Part shown: positions 36,301 to 43,634 of the stretch, piece by piece
Position numbering within the stretch: the first letter of the stretch is position 1
How the letters are laid out: every line of letters begins with the position of its first letter
NCBI RefSeq assembly: GCF_022234545.1
Contig: NZ_JAIEUI010000011.1
Coordinates: 1 to 64,000, forward strand
DNA from: Paenibacillus piscarius
Lineage (GTDB): Bacteria > Bacillota > Bacilli > Paenibacillales > Paenibacillaceae
Reading direction: 5' to 3'
Length of the DNA: 64,000 nt
Made by a program: the position numbers and the translations under genes
Notes under the pieces: generated by a model
Databases searched by the model: none
What the model was told of the DNA's origin: nothing
Seen by the model: the letters and a program-made list of their open reading frames with translations, nothing else

Positions 36301-37044
36301 GAACACGCGGGCCACATCACCAATCTCATCCTTCGACTTCACCCTGATCCGGCGGATGGTGCGCATTTTACCGTTTCCGAAGCTCGTAATCATCATCGAT
36401 ACCACACCCAGGCCGCGTGTAATGCTAGGGATCACCCACAGAATGACACCCAGCCCGAGCAGCACGCCTACGATCATAATAAGAGTAACCATCTGGATGG
36501 ACCGGTCGGAGGCACTCTGGGCCTTGTCGTTCTCTTCAGTCATGCGGAAGGCATTATAATCGGACAAATCATTCAGGCTGTCCAGCACCTCATTCTGAAT
36601 GGCTTGCCCTTCCGCATTGCGGTACGTATTGGCATTCTGGAACAATCCGGCGCCCAGCATCTCCAGCACCTTGTCCTGATACTTGAGATAAGCGGAATAG
36701 GAGTCCTCAATTCTTGAGAGCATCTGCAGCTCCTCCGCAGTCTTCAGAGAGCCTTCGATGTTCTTCAAGTGCTCATCAGCCTTAACTACCTTCGCGGCAA
36801 TCTCTGTCTTCTGCGCTTCAACGGATGTGGTATCCGCGTTCAGCATGGAGGTCGTCAGAATCCGTGCCATATCATTCACTTCACCCCGGAGCCCCGAAGA
36901 GGCCCGTCCCTTGGTGTATCTCTCCTGGAAGCTGTCCAGCTGACCGCTCATATAATGAAGCCTGTCATACCCGATCATGGTCAGAGCCACCATAATCGCC
37001 AGCAGGGCGCTGAACCCGATCAACAGTTTCGCCTTAATCTTCAT
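33376..37044 (-). CDS. RsbK-like multi-receiver hybrid histidine kinase
   Basis: This is 1222 residues from the ATG that overlaps the upstream stop (TAATG). Domains in order: TM1 (about 8-26), extracellular helical sensor (about 30-182), TM2 (about 184-204), HAMP (about 206-260), GAF (about 285-430), long coiled coil (435-535), HisKA with H549, HATPase (N669; GGTGLGL), then three receivers with D884, D1006 and D1153. The plan resembles RsbK of the Bacillus cereus group. It likely senses an envelope or cytoplasmic stress and passes phosphate to the PP2C regulator. Confidence 0.88.
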   Translation of the reverse strand: MKIKAKLLIGFSALLAIMVALTMIGYDRLHYMSGQLDSFQERYTKGRASSGLRGEVNDMARILTTSMLNADTTSVEAQKTEIAAKVVKADEHLKNIEGSLKTAEELQMLSRIEDSYSAYLKYQDKVLEMLGAGLFQNANTYRNAEGQAIQNEVLDSLNDLSDYNAFRMTEENDKAQSASDRSIQMVTLIMIVGVLLGLGVILWVIPSITRGLGVVSMMITSFGNGKMRTIRRIRVKSKDEIGDVARVFQRMAEDIEQKQQLERSYTQAQSDQAWLNANTARVTELLRGVSSLDQVSQTFVSEFTPVLSAQYGAVYLKSKDNPNLLVSSAYYAGEEGVSPKESFEIGQGLVGQCALDKLPIKLTEAPDDYISVSSGFGQSHPGYISIYPLLFEEELLGVVEFASFTPFSPLQNELLHQLSGNLGIILNNISRRLVVEELLRESQTLTEELQCQSEELQTQQEELRRSNENLEEQTDALKRSEELLQRQQEELEHYNTELVEKTRALQEQVQEVEEKKDEIEQARQQLEKQAMQLAVTSKYKSEFLANMSHELRTPLNSLLILSQLLTENKEGNLTDKQVEFAHTIYMSGADLLKMIDEILDLSKVDAGKMELNHEEIPLVELKTFVKQNFAPLAAKKGLSLRLSFEEPLPDSVYNDSHRLKQILRNLLSNAFKFTSEGYVEFKVSHADTKQLPSYLPHEYEYIALSVKDSGIGIPSDKMDIVFEAFQQVDGTTSRKYGGTGLGLSISRELARLMGGAIGLESREGQGSTFTLYLPVQANYSLLPAAVQAAPAGEVIELMPSKEELPWEVTGDIAPAPQVQVVVEDDRDSLAGGDKVLLIIEDDESFAKILLGMARGRGFKGLVAMQGDVGLQMAKTHLPDAIILDIQLPVMDGWSILRELKGASQTRHIPVHVISVNDEIKQGLMMGAMAYLRKPSSREALDRAFQQIENYTSSTLKHLLIVEDDDIQRRSIEELIGHDDVVITAVSTGSEALSELRKQRYDCMVLDLMLEDMTGFELLDQIRDDEELNDLPIIIYTGKDLDSKEETQLRKYAESIIIKDVRSPERLLDETTLFMHRVEANLPEDKRKILQKLHNKEELFDGKKILLVDDDIRNVFALSSVLEGYHMEVKFAENGREAIDMLVEQHDYDLVLMDMMMPEMDGYEAMRRIRQMPQYQKLPIIALTAKAMKEDRAKCIEAGASDYMKKPISTDQLLSLMRVWLYS

Positions 37045-38213
37045 TACCTGTCTGTTCCTTTCTTCAGCGAGATCCATACCAGACACTTATCGTCATCACG
37101 GTCCGAGTTGACGGGTTCACTGAGGAATGCGGCCCGCATTGCCTCTTCCTGCCAATCATGGCTGGCATTCAAGTGCCCGACCATGAATTCAAGCTGCTCC
37201 TCCTGCCCGCCCTGCACCATCTCCAGCAGACCGTCCGTGAACAGCACCAGATGGCCGTCCTCTTCATAATTCAGGCTCTGCTGCTGAATATCGATGCGGT
37301 CAAACAGTCCTACCGGGTGGCAGTTGCTCTCCAGCAGCACCGGCGTCTTCGCCCCTCCCTCAAAAAACAGTGCCGGCGGATGCCCTGCATTGACATAATT
37401 AATCCGCTTCATCCGCGTATCAATGACCAGATAGATGGCCGTGAAGTAATACTGTACGAGTTGCTTCTCGATATATAACTGGTTGAAGCGCCGGTTAAGC
37501 TCCTGAATGACCTTCTCCGGCTCCACATAGGTGGTCACGGTATCCTTAAGCACCGAGGCCAGGAACATACAGAATAGCGACGAAGAGATGCCATGCCCCA
37601 TCATATCAAGCAGGATTACGGCATACCGCCCGTCTCCCAGCGGATACCATGCATACAGATCCCCGGCCAGCTCGAAGGAAGGCTGATAGATGGCGTGAAC
37701 CTCCAGCAGCTCCTCGGCCAGCGGCAGACTGAGCACAGCATTCTGGACCAGGGCGGCCAGCTTCAGCTCATCCTGGATACGCTGATCACGCTCCTTATGC
37801 CAGTCTTTCTCGCGCTTAAGCCGCAGGGCCAGACGGATGCGGGCCATCAGTTCGACCTTGTTGATCGGCTTCGTTACATAATCTACCGCCCCGGCATCCA
37901 GCGCCTCTGCCAGCTTCTTGGAATCACCTACCGCGGTAACCATAATAATCGGGATATCCTTCAAATGCTCATATTGCTGGACCACCCTGCAGGCTTCAAT
38001 ACCGTCCATCTCCGGCATCATCATATCGAGCAGAATCAGGTCGACATCGGACGGCCGGGGCTTCTCTGTCTCGGCACCCGCACCGACACCCAGCAGCTTT
38101 AACATATCTTTTGCGGACGAAGCCGTTATGAAATTGCGGTAATCTTCTTTTTTGAGGATCTCACGGATAATAATGACGTTGGTAGGATTATCATCTACGA
38201 TTAGAATTCTCAA
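37044..38213 (-). CDS. response regulator-PP2C phosphatase, RsbY-like
   Basis: This 389-residue protein has an N-terminal receiver with D63 (LLDMMMPEMDG), a short helical linker, and a SpoIIE-type PP2C phosphatase from about 180 on, with AGDLYAWY and LLDMMGHGISS metal-binding motifs. It should dephosphorylate RsbV-P when activated by phosphorylation, as RsbY does in the Bacillus cereus group. The start is TTG, with GGTGAGGTGAGGGAG upstream. It is first in the rsbY-rsbK-cheR-hybrid kinase cluster. Confidence 0.9.
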   Translation of the reverse strand: MRILIVDDNPTNVIIIREILKKEDYRNFITASSAKDMLKLLGVGAGAETEKPRPSDVDLILLDMMMPEMDGIEACRVVQQYEHLKDIPIIMVTAVGDSKKLAEALDAGAVDYVTKPINKVELMARIRLALRLKREKDWHKERDQRIQDELKLAALVQNAVLSLPLAEELLEVHAIYQPSFELAGDLYAWYPLGDGRYAVILLDMMGHGISSSLFCMFLASVLKDTVTTYVEPEKVIQELNRRFNQLYIEKQLVQYYFTAIYLVIDTRMKRINYVNAGHPPALFFEGGAKTPVLLESNCHPVGLFDRIDIQQQSLNYEEDGHLVLFTDGLLEMVQGGQEEQLEFMVGHLNASHDWQEEAMRAAFLSEPVNSDRDDDKCLVWISLKKGTDR

Positions 38214-38323
38214 GTCTCCCTCACCTCACCCAAATAATATTTATCATACGATATTTTAACGGTCTGAGACCAACCTCCAGATGCTGGAATGAATGTGAAA
38301 CCTGCAAATTCTTATATTTTCAA

Positions 38324-38370
38324 CAAAGTAACCTCCAGCTCCACTATTATGCTGTGGAACTGGAGGTTAC
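38324..38370 (-). terminator. terminator after the YflT-like gene
   Basis: A 16-bp stem (GTAACCTCCAG with minor mismatch) lies between the YflT-like gene and the rsbY-like gene. On the minus strand it is followed by TTTG. Confidence 0.75.
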
Positions 38371-38423
38371 GCTATTGGACTATTAAGGCTGCACAAGCGG
38401 AAGCTGTACCAGCCGGCCTGACT

Positions 38424-38771
38424 TTACTTGGAATTCCTCCTGGCGATGACCAATACCTTGCCGGAATCAAGCTCCTTCTCATAGAAGGCCGCCTCCGCCG
38501 CGCTGAAGCCCAGCGAAGTAATCTTATGGCGGAGCGCATCGCCCCGGGAACGGAAAAGGTTCGCAATCGCACCAAACAACCCTTCCTCACTCAGCCCGAC
38601 CTCATTCGTATCAGCAGCATCTACGATACGGCCTTCACGGTCTTCATCATGGCTGATTACATATAAGTCATCTCTGGTGTACCCGCTGCTCCGCAGACGA
38701 TTCACTTCTTCTATCGCCTGGACACCATTCTCCAGCAGCTTGGCATACGCCTGTGTACCGATCGAATCCAT
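38424..38771 (-). CDS. general stress protein, YflT/GSP17M-like
   Basis: This 115-residue soluble protein matches the heat-induced stress protein YflT domain (general stress protein 17M), with a beta-alpha start IEEVNRLRSSGYTRDDLYVIS and a C-terminal FYEKELDSGKVLVI segment. It starts at ATG 38771, nine bases after AAGGAG; the longer open frame upstream runs into the neighbouring gene. YflT is SigB-dependent in Bacillus subtilis, but I see no clear SigB promoter right here. Confidence 0.85.
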   Translation of the reverse strand: MDSIGTQAYAKLLENGVQAIEEVNRLRSSGYTRDDLYVISHDEDREGRIVDAADTNEVGLSEEGLFGAIANLFRSRGDALRHKITSLGFSAAEAAFYEKELDSGKVLVIARRNSK

Positions 38772-38862
38772 GAACTCACGCTCCTTCAGGAATGTTAGAG
38801 GGCAAACACAATGATAGATGACTGACCATTCATTAACCATTATTTCAGCCCCTGAAACAGTT

Positions 38863-39399
38863 CTAGAAGGAATTGGCGTCGAAAAGATCCAGTCCGTCCC
38901 AAGCTCCGGTGTCCAGATTGCGGTAGATTTTGAGCGCGGCATTTCCTCTTAAATAAACATCGCCGTCCTCCGCCTCGAAATCAGCAGCTCCCAGCACCTC
39001 ATGGACATTCATAGCCTGTGGATTCAGAGGCTGATTATTCAGAATCAGGCCATACTCTGCTGCTTGTGAAGGCGAAGCGTGAACATAGAGGACCACATCT
39101 CCGCAGACTCCTGCCGAGACATCGGCATATTGATATTCCAGGCATCCGGTCATGGGATCGTCAGCGGTCTGCAGCGGAGCCCCTTTGGCCTGAACCAATT
39201 CTTCCTTTGTCATATACAGCCTGATCCCTGATAAGGAGTCAAAGCTGCTTATGTAGGGGTCAGCAGACGCATGATGCCCGTAAGCGAACATGACCGGAGG
39301 CTGGACGGAGGTGTACGGAGCGGCAGGAGGAGCCTCAGCTTGAGCAGGTACAGACATGTAAGAGGACAAAAGGCTAAGCAAGAGAATTAACAGGTTCAT
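38863..39399 (-). CDS. hypothetical secreted protein
   Basis: This 178-residue protein has a signal-peptide-like start (residues 1-20, cleavage near VPAQA-E). The mature part contains a KEELVQAKGAPLQ-like segment and later Cys residues. It resembles small SmpA/BamE-like stalk segments seen in some Firmicute secreted proteins, but I cannot name a family. AAAGGCGGG precedes the ATG. It lies between two likely stress genes. Confidence 0.7.
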   Translation of the reverse strand: MNLLILLLSLLSSYMSVPAQAEAPPAAPYTSVQPPVMFAYGHHASADPYISSFDSLSGIRLYMTKEELVQAKGAPLQTADDPMTGCLEYQYADVSAGVCGDVVLYVHASPSQAAEYGLILNNQPLNPQAMNVHEVLGAADFEAEDGDVYLRGNAALKIYRNLDTGAWDGLDLFDANSF

Positions 39400-39470
39400 G
39401 CTGGTTCCCGCCTTTCATACGCTGAAGTATCCCTCATCCTAAATTCCTGCCGTACTCCATAGCGCGGAGA

Positions 39471-39977
39471 TTAACGGCGGAATTTCTGCCAGATCGCGGC
39501 TGCGGCGTCTACGCCTTTGAGGGCTGCCGCTATTTTGCCGGTGGACTTGCTTGCATTGACGGCCTCATAGGATTGAACAGTTCTCTCCTCGGAGGGAGTG
39601 AGCGGAGCCTCCTTAATCGATACAGCCTTTGCCTTATCCTTGAGCTCACGCGATTTGCGGAACTTCTCAATGACGGTTACAGATACCTGCTTCACGGTCA
39701 GAGTCAGCTCATTCATCACATCACCCAGGTTCTTGACAGAGTCGACGATCGGATCGATCTTCTGGATTTTGTTCTGGACATCAGCGGTGATGTCATTCGC
39801 ATGCCGGACGGTGGTCTTCACCTCATACGTAAGCTCATCAATGGTCTTCTGTACTTCCTGCAGCGTCTGACTGACCTTGTCGAGGGATTCCTTTGCGGAT
39901 TTCAAGGTTTTGATTAAAAAGAATACAAGGACTGCGAATGCAACCGCAGCGAGCGCTACGCTAAGTTCAATGATCAT
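39471..39977 (-). CDS. ytxG: YtxG-like DUF948 membrane protein
   Basis: This 168-residue protein has one N-terminal membrane helix (residues 1-23) and a long helical periplasm/cytosol part of DUF948 type. I start it at 39977 (ATG ATC ATT), after AAGGGG. In Bacillus subtilis ytxG belongs to the SigB-controlled ytxGHJ operon; here ytxG and ytxH lie on opposite sides of the sigB cluster. A good SigB promoter lies upstream, outside any longer frame. Confidence 0.86.
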   Translation of the reverse strand: MIIELSVALAAVAFAVLVFFLIKTLKSAKESLDKVSQTLQEVQKTIDELTYEVKTTVRHANDITADVQNKIQKIDPIVDSVKNLGDVMNELTLTVKQVSVTVIEKFRKSRELKDKAKAVSIKEAPLTPSEERTVQSYEAVNASKSTGKIAAALKGVDAAAAIWQKFRR

Positions 39978-40036
39978 GTCGATAACCCCTTCCAAAGTGT
40001 CTTCATTGCCGGTTAGCCCTGCCTGATAATGCATAG

Positions 40037-40062
40037 TTACCCTTAGGGAATTAGGCCGAAAC
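40037..40062 (-). promoter_or_regulatory. SigB-dependent promoter of ytxG
   Basis: On the minus strand, GTTTCG (40057-40062) and GGGTAA (40037-40042) are separated by 14 nt, matching the SigB consensus spacing. It is about 60 nt upstream of the chosen ytxG start. Confidence 0.78.
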
Positions 40063-40165
40063 AAACGGTCAGGCCCCTGAAATCCTCCTCCTTCAGCGTG
40101 TGATTCAAATGGATAAGCCCCGTTTAAACATTGACTACACCAACCCACAGAAAGGATGACATCCC

Positions 40166-40333
40166 ATGTTAAAATGGTCGATTATTCTGCTGGTGATTGC
40201 CCTGATCGCCGGTATCTTCGGATTCTTTAATATTGTAGCCGCTGCCGTAGGCATTGCCAAAGTATTATTCTACATCTTCCTGATCCTCTTCGTCGTTTCG
40301 CTCTTTATGGGCCGCAGGGGACGTTCAATGTAG
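40166..40333 (+). CDS. DUF1328 small membrane protein
   Basis: This 55-residue protein has two membrane helices and a short basic end (FMGRRGRSM). It reads [20 protein letters not shown] at the start, typical of DUF1328 (YtjA-like). AAAGGATG lies upstream. It is divergent from ytxG. A GTTTAA (40122-40127) lacks a matching SigB -10. Confidence 0.85.
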   Translation: MLKWSIILLVIALIAGIFGFFNIVAAAVGIAKVLFYIFLILFVVSLFMGRRGRSM

Positions 40334-40462
40334 CACCCAGAAGAAAATTAAAATTTATTCCTTCTCCCGGTTTCACTCCATGCAATTTTTGTTTACATCC
40401 ATATTAGCACAGCACGAACCTAGAAAATCACACCAATACACCAAACCCAGGAGGAATCATCG

Positions 40463-40867
40463 ATGAAAAAATTAGCCAGTGTAACAGTAGCATTAGGACT
40501 TATGGCTTCCCTGGCCGCAACAGCTTCCGCTGCTGAGGTAGTAACAGGCGAAACAGCAACCACCAAAACTACAGCTACAGATCCAGTAACCACTGTAACC
40601 TCAGCTACTTACCTGAACCCTGCTGATCCTGTTATCACTCCGGATGATGTTAAGCCTGCAACACCTCAGATCATTCTGACCAAAATTACATCATTCCATC
40701 TGTCTGCAGGAAGCACAACGGCTATTGGCTGGCTGGGTGCTCAGACTGTAGATACCACTGGTGTGATCGAGAGAGACGCGCTTGGCAACGAATGGAGAGA
40801 AATCTACACTTGGCTGGGCAAAGCCTGGATCAAGGTGCCTGCCTCCGCTTATGTAATCAATCCATAA
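40463..40867 (+). CDS. small secreted protein of unknown function
   Basis: This 134-residue protein has a clear signal peptide (residues 1-23, ATASAA-E) and a Thr-rich spacer, then a C-terminal beta-rich domain (about 70-134) with two W-L-G motifs and a conserved-looking TWLGKAWIKVPA ending. It is probably exported and wall-associated. I do not recognise the family. AGGAGG precedes the ATG and a terminator follows. Confidence 0.78.
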   Translation: MKKLASVTVALGLMASLAATASAAEVVTGETATTKTTATDPVTTVTSATYLNPADPVITPDDVKPATPQIILTKITSFHLSAGSTTAIGWLGAQTVDTTGVIERDALGNEWREIYTWLGKAWIKVPASAYVINP

Positions 40868-40910
40868 TCAGCTGACACATAGGAGCCACGGCTCCAGAAA
40901 TGCATACTAT

Positions 40911-40943
40911 AAAAGCCTGCGGTTCTATCCGCAGGCCTTTTTT
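40911..40943 (+). terminator. terminator after small secreted protein
   Basis: GCCTGCGG-TTCTAT-CCGCAGGC is a perfect hairpin followed by TTTTTT. Confidence 0.92.
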
Positions 40944-41084
40944 ATGTATATTCATAATAAAAAAAGGAAAAGAGGATGGCAACCGGCAGAAACTCTGCTG
41001 GTGCCATCCCCTGCACAACGACCGCTCTAGTTCACCCGTCACAAACTGTACTGCGTGCCGCTTCCTGCTGCTGGTTCTATATCA

Positions 41085-42170
41085 TTAGCGGATGACCGAA
41101 CCTCCGTAAAGGAAGCGGTTCATCCAAGAAGCGCTTAGGTTGTCCACTCTTACGCCGCCGGAGCTGACGGAATAGGTATGCAGCACCTGCCCGCCCCCCA
41201 AATACATCGCAACATGCGTAATTCTTGCTGTAGACTTGTTAATCCCTGCGTAAGCAGAAGCAGAATTCCCTTTGTAATCCATAAAGAACATTAAATCGCC
41301 GCGTTTCAGTCCGGCAATATCCGTAACGACGGTGCTGTTCTGCTTCACCCAGTCTCCCTGCTGCCGCGAATCGGCAGGCAGCTTCAGATTCAAGGCATCC
41401 ATGAAAATCTGGCGGATGAAGTCGGAGCAATCGAAGGTACGGGTGTCATTCCGGCTGGAGCCGTATTCATACGGTGTTCCCAGATAGCCCATACCGGCAG
41501 CAATGACGCGTTCGATGTCCGCTGACTGCGACCCCGGCGATGGTACCGGCGCAGGTGCAGGCGTTGGAGCAGGCGTCGGTACCGGCGTTGGAACAGGTGC
41601 CGGAGCAGGCGCTGGCGATGATGATCCCGGCGCAGCAATAAACTGGTCAGACGAGCTTATATAACCTGTTGCCCCGGCGGCCGTTCTTACTTGATACCAA
41701 TAGCTGTTTGGTTCCCCGATAATGGTCACCTGGTCGTTCTTATATAGATAGCCCAGTACTTTGCCGCTTGTAGAAGGGGTCTCCCGAAGACGGACGGAGG
41801 ACTGGATCACAGCTGTCTTAGATGCAGGTGCTGATGAGGTAACCACACGGATATAGGAATCCCCCGAGCTGGTGTACCCGACGATTCCCTCTGCCGTTCT
41901 TACCTTGTACCAATAGCTGCCCGCGGCTTCCAGAATGGTGACCTGGTCGCCCACATTAAGATATTTCACTATCTTGCCGCTGGTGGACGGTTCTGTCCGC
42001 AGCCGGACGGAAGCTTCAATGATTCCGGTCTGCCCGGCAGCTGCCGCCATCGACACCGTGGAGGAATCGGAAGCAGCGTAAGCCTGCTGAGGGCTGAACA
42101 CTCCCAGGGATAAAGCCAGTGATGCAGATACCCATAGCGATGCTGTCAATTTCTTGCTTGATACGATCAT
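41085..42170 (-). CDS. NlpC/P60 endopeptidase with two SH3 domains
   Basis: This 361-residue secreted protein has a signal peptide (residues 1-32). Two bacterial SH3 domains follow (about 48-110 and 119-178), a Pro/Ala/Thr linker (about 186-212), then NlpC/P60 (about 218-361). The catalytic Cys is in DCSDFIRQ and the His in RITHVAMYLGG. It likely cleaves peptidoglycan stem peptides between D-Glu and the diamino acid. The start is the first ATG. Confidence 0.92.
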   Translation of the reverse strand: MIVSSKKLTASLWVSASLALSLGVFSPQQAYAASDSSTVSMAAAAGQTGIIEASVRLRTEPSTSGKIVKYLNVGDQVTILEAAGSYWYKVRTAEGIVGYTSSGDSYIRVVTSSAPASKTAVIQSSVRLRETPSTSGKVLGYLYKNDQVTIIGEPNSYWYQVRTAAGATGYISSSDQFIAAPGSSSPAPAPAPVPTPVPTPAPTPAPAPVPSPGSQSADIERVIAAGMGYLGTPYEYGSSRNDTRTFDCSDFIRQIFMDALNLKLPADSRQQGDWVKQNSTVVTDIAGLKRGDLMFFMDYKGNSASAYAGINKSTARITHVAMYLGGGQVLHTYSVSSGGVRVDNLSASWMNRFLYGGSVIR

Positions 42171-42358
42171 AGCGTTCCCCCGCTTAGCGTATTAAGAAAT
42201 TCAACAACGGCGCGCGCTACGTTCGTTGCTTTCTGCCCTCATTATAGGCTTGCCCGGGATATGGAACATGCTCCAAATTTCACAAAAAAGCTTGCCAACT
42301 TATGGTAACACCCAGGTCTATAGTCTCGATTTCTCCTTGGATTTGGTGGAAATTACAG

Positions 42359-43252
42359 CTAACTAGGAGAAATTAAGGAATGATCCTCCTTGGGCTCGAC
42401 ATGAACATGCACATGCATGATGTTATGCAGCCGGGTCATCCGCTCCTCAATCAGATCGCTAACCTCATGCCCTTCCAGGACCGTCATCCGGGCATCCACC
42501 TCCACCACCACATCCACCAGCACGTTATTGCCGTGTACACGGGCCTTCAGATCCTTGATGCCCTCCACCCCCGGAACCCGGGCAATGGTGCTGCGCAGAT
42601 CCAGCAGCTTATCCTCATCGAAGCCGTCGGTCAGGCGGTACGTGGAATCCCGGAAGATATCCCAGGCGGTCTTGATAATCAGCAGGCCGACCGCGATGGC
42701 AGCAACGGAATCGATCCACGGCAGGCCGAACTGGGCCCCGACAATCCCTACCGCCGCGCCGATACTGACAATAGCATCGGAGAAATTATCCTTGGCTGCG
42801 GCCATCAGCGCATGGTTATTGATTCTCTGCGCCAGCCGCTTGTTATACACATATACGCCCATCATCGCTACGGCACAGATCAGGGCAACGCCCGCAGACC
42901 AGAGCTGGGGTGCGGCCTTGGCTCCCTCAAACAGCGAACGCGTTGCCTCCACAATAACCTGAATACCTACCAGCGCCATAATAAAAGAGGCCATCAGCGC
43001 CGCCACTGTCTCTGCCCGGAAATGTCCATAGGTATGATCGGAATCCGGCGGCTTCCGTGAAATACGCAGACCGATCAGCACGGCAAGCGAGGCCACGATG
43101 TCCGTTAAGTTATTGAACCCGTCCGCCAGGAGTGCACTGGACGCGAACAAGTAACCGCAGATCAGCTTGAATGCAGACAGAATCAGATAGGCGATAATGC
43201 TGATCAGCGCCCCTTTTTCCCCTTTGCGTATATCTTCATAGATATCGTTCAA
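42359..43252 (-). CDS. cation diffusion facilitator (CDF) transporter
   Basis: This 297-residue CDF family protein has six predicted membrane helices (about residues 12-200) and a cytoplasmic beta-alpha dimer domain (about 205-290). Metal-site motifs are visible: DGFNNLTD on TM2 and AAKDNFSDA on TM5. DSDHTYGHFR is a family signature between TM2 and TM3. It probably exports Zn, Mn or Fe ions by proton exchange. Confidence 0.9.
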   Translation of the reverse strand: MNDIYEDIRKGEKGALISIIAYLILSAFKLICGYLFASSALLADGFNNLTDIVASLAVLIGLRISRKPPDSDHTYGHFRAETVAALMASFIMALVGIQVIVEATRSLFEGAKAAPQLWSAGVALICAVAMMGVYVYNKRLAQRINNHALMAAAKDNFSDAIVSIGAAVGIVGAQFGLPWIDSVAAIAVGLLIIKTAWDIFRDSTYRLTDGFDEDKLLDLRSTIARVPGVEGIKDLKARVHGNNVLVDVVVEVDARMTVLEGHEVSDLIEERMTRLHNIMHVHVHVEPKEDHSLISPS

Positions 43253-43390
43253 CCCTATTCCCCCCTCTCAATCTCTATCCCAGCCGGATCTGCCCGGGAA
43301 AACTTTCTTTGAGTTATTCTTGCCCTTGTAGCAGGATTTAAAAACCATTAGAATAAGGAAAAGGACTTGCTGTCTAAGGGGGTTAACACA

Positions 43391-43576
43391 TTGAGCGAAA
43401 ATCAGGAGCGGCCAAAAATCAATCTGGCTGATGCGATCCGCCAGAAGCTGGAACAGAAGAAACAGCACAATTCGGGTAAACCGGGCTCCACATTCCAGGC
43501 CGGATCGGCAAAGCCGCTGAAGAGCCAGAACAATAAGAAGCCGAACAATCAGCGCCGCCGCACCGGCGGTTCCTAG
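43391..43576 (+). CDS. small basic hypothetical protein
   Basis: This 61-residue protein starts at TTG 43391, seven to eight bases after AAGGGGG; the open frame reaches up to 43367. It is hydrophilic and basic, with a C-terminal run of Lys, Asn and Arg, and is likely disordered. It may bind RNA or ribosomes, but that is speculation. A terminator follows. Confidence 0.65.
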   Translation: MSENQERPKINLADAIRQKLEQKKQHNSGKPGSTFQAGSAKPLKSQNNKKPNNQRRRTGGS

Positions 43577-43587
43577 ACCTTATACAT

Positions 43588-43634
43588 AAACGGCTGCGTT
43601 ATCCCTTACGGGACGACGCAGCCGTTTATTTTAT
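43588..43634. terminator. bidirectional terminator
   Basis: AAACGGCTGCGT and its complement form a 12-bp perfect stem with extension, followed by ATTTTAT. It lies between convergent genes. Confidence 0.85.

Noticed and set aside
40122-40150. SigB promoter for the DUF1328 gene
   Set aside because: A perfect GTTTAA is present but no GGG-type -10 is found at 13-15 nt.
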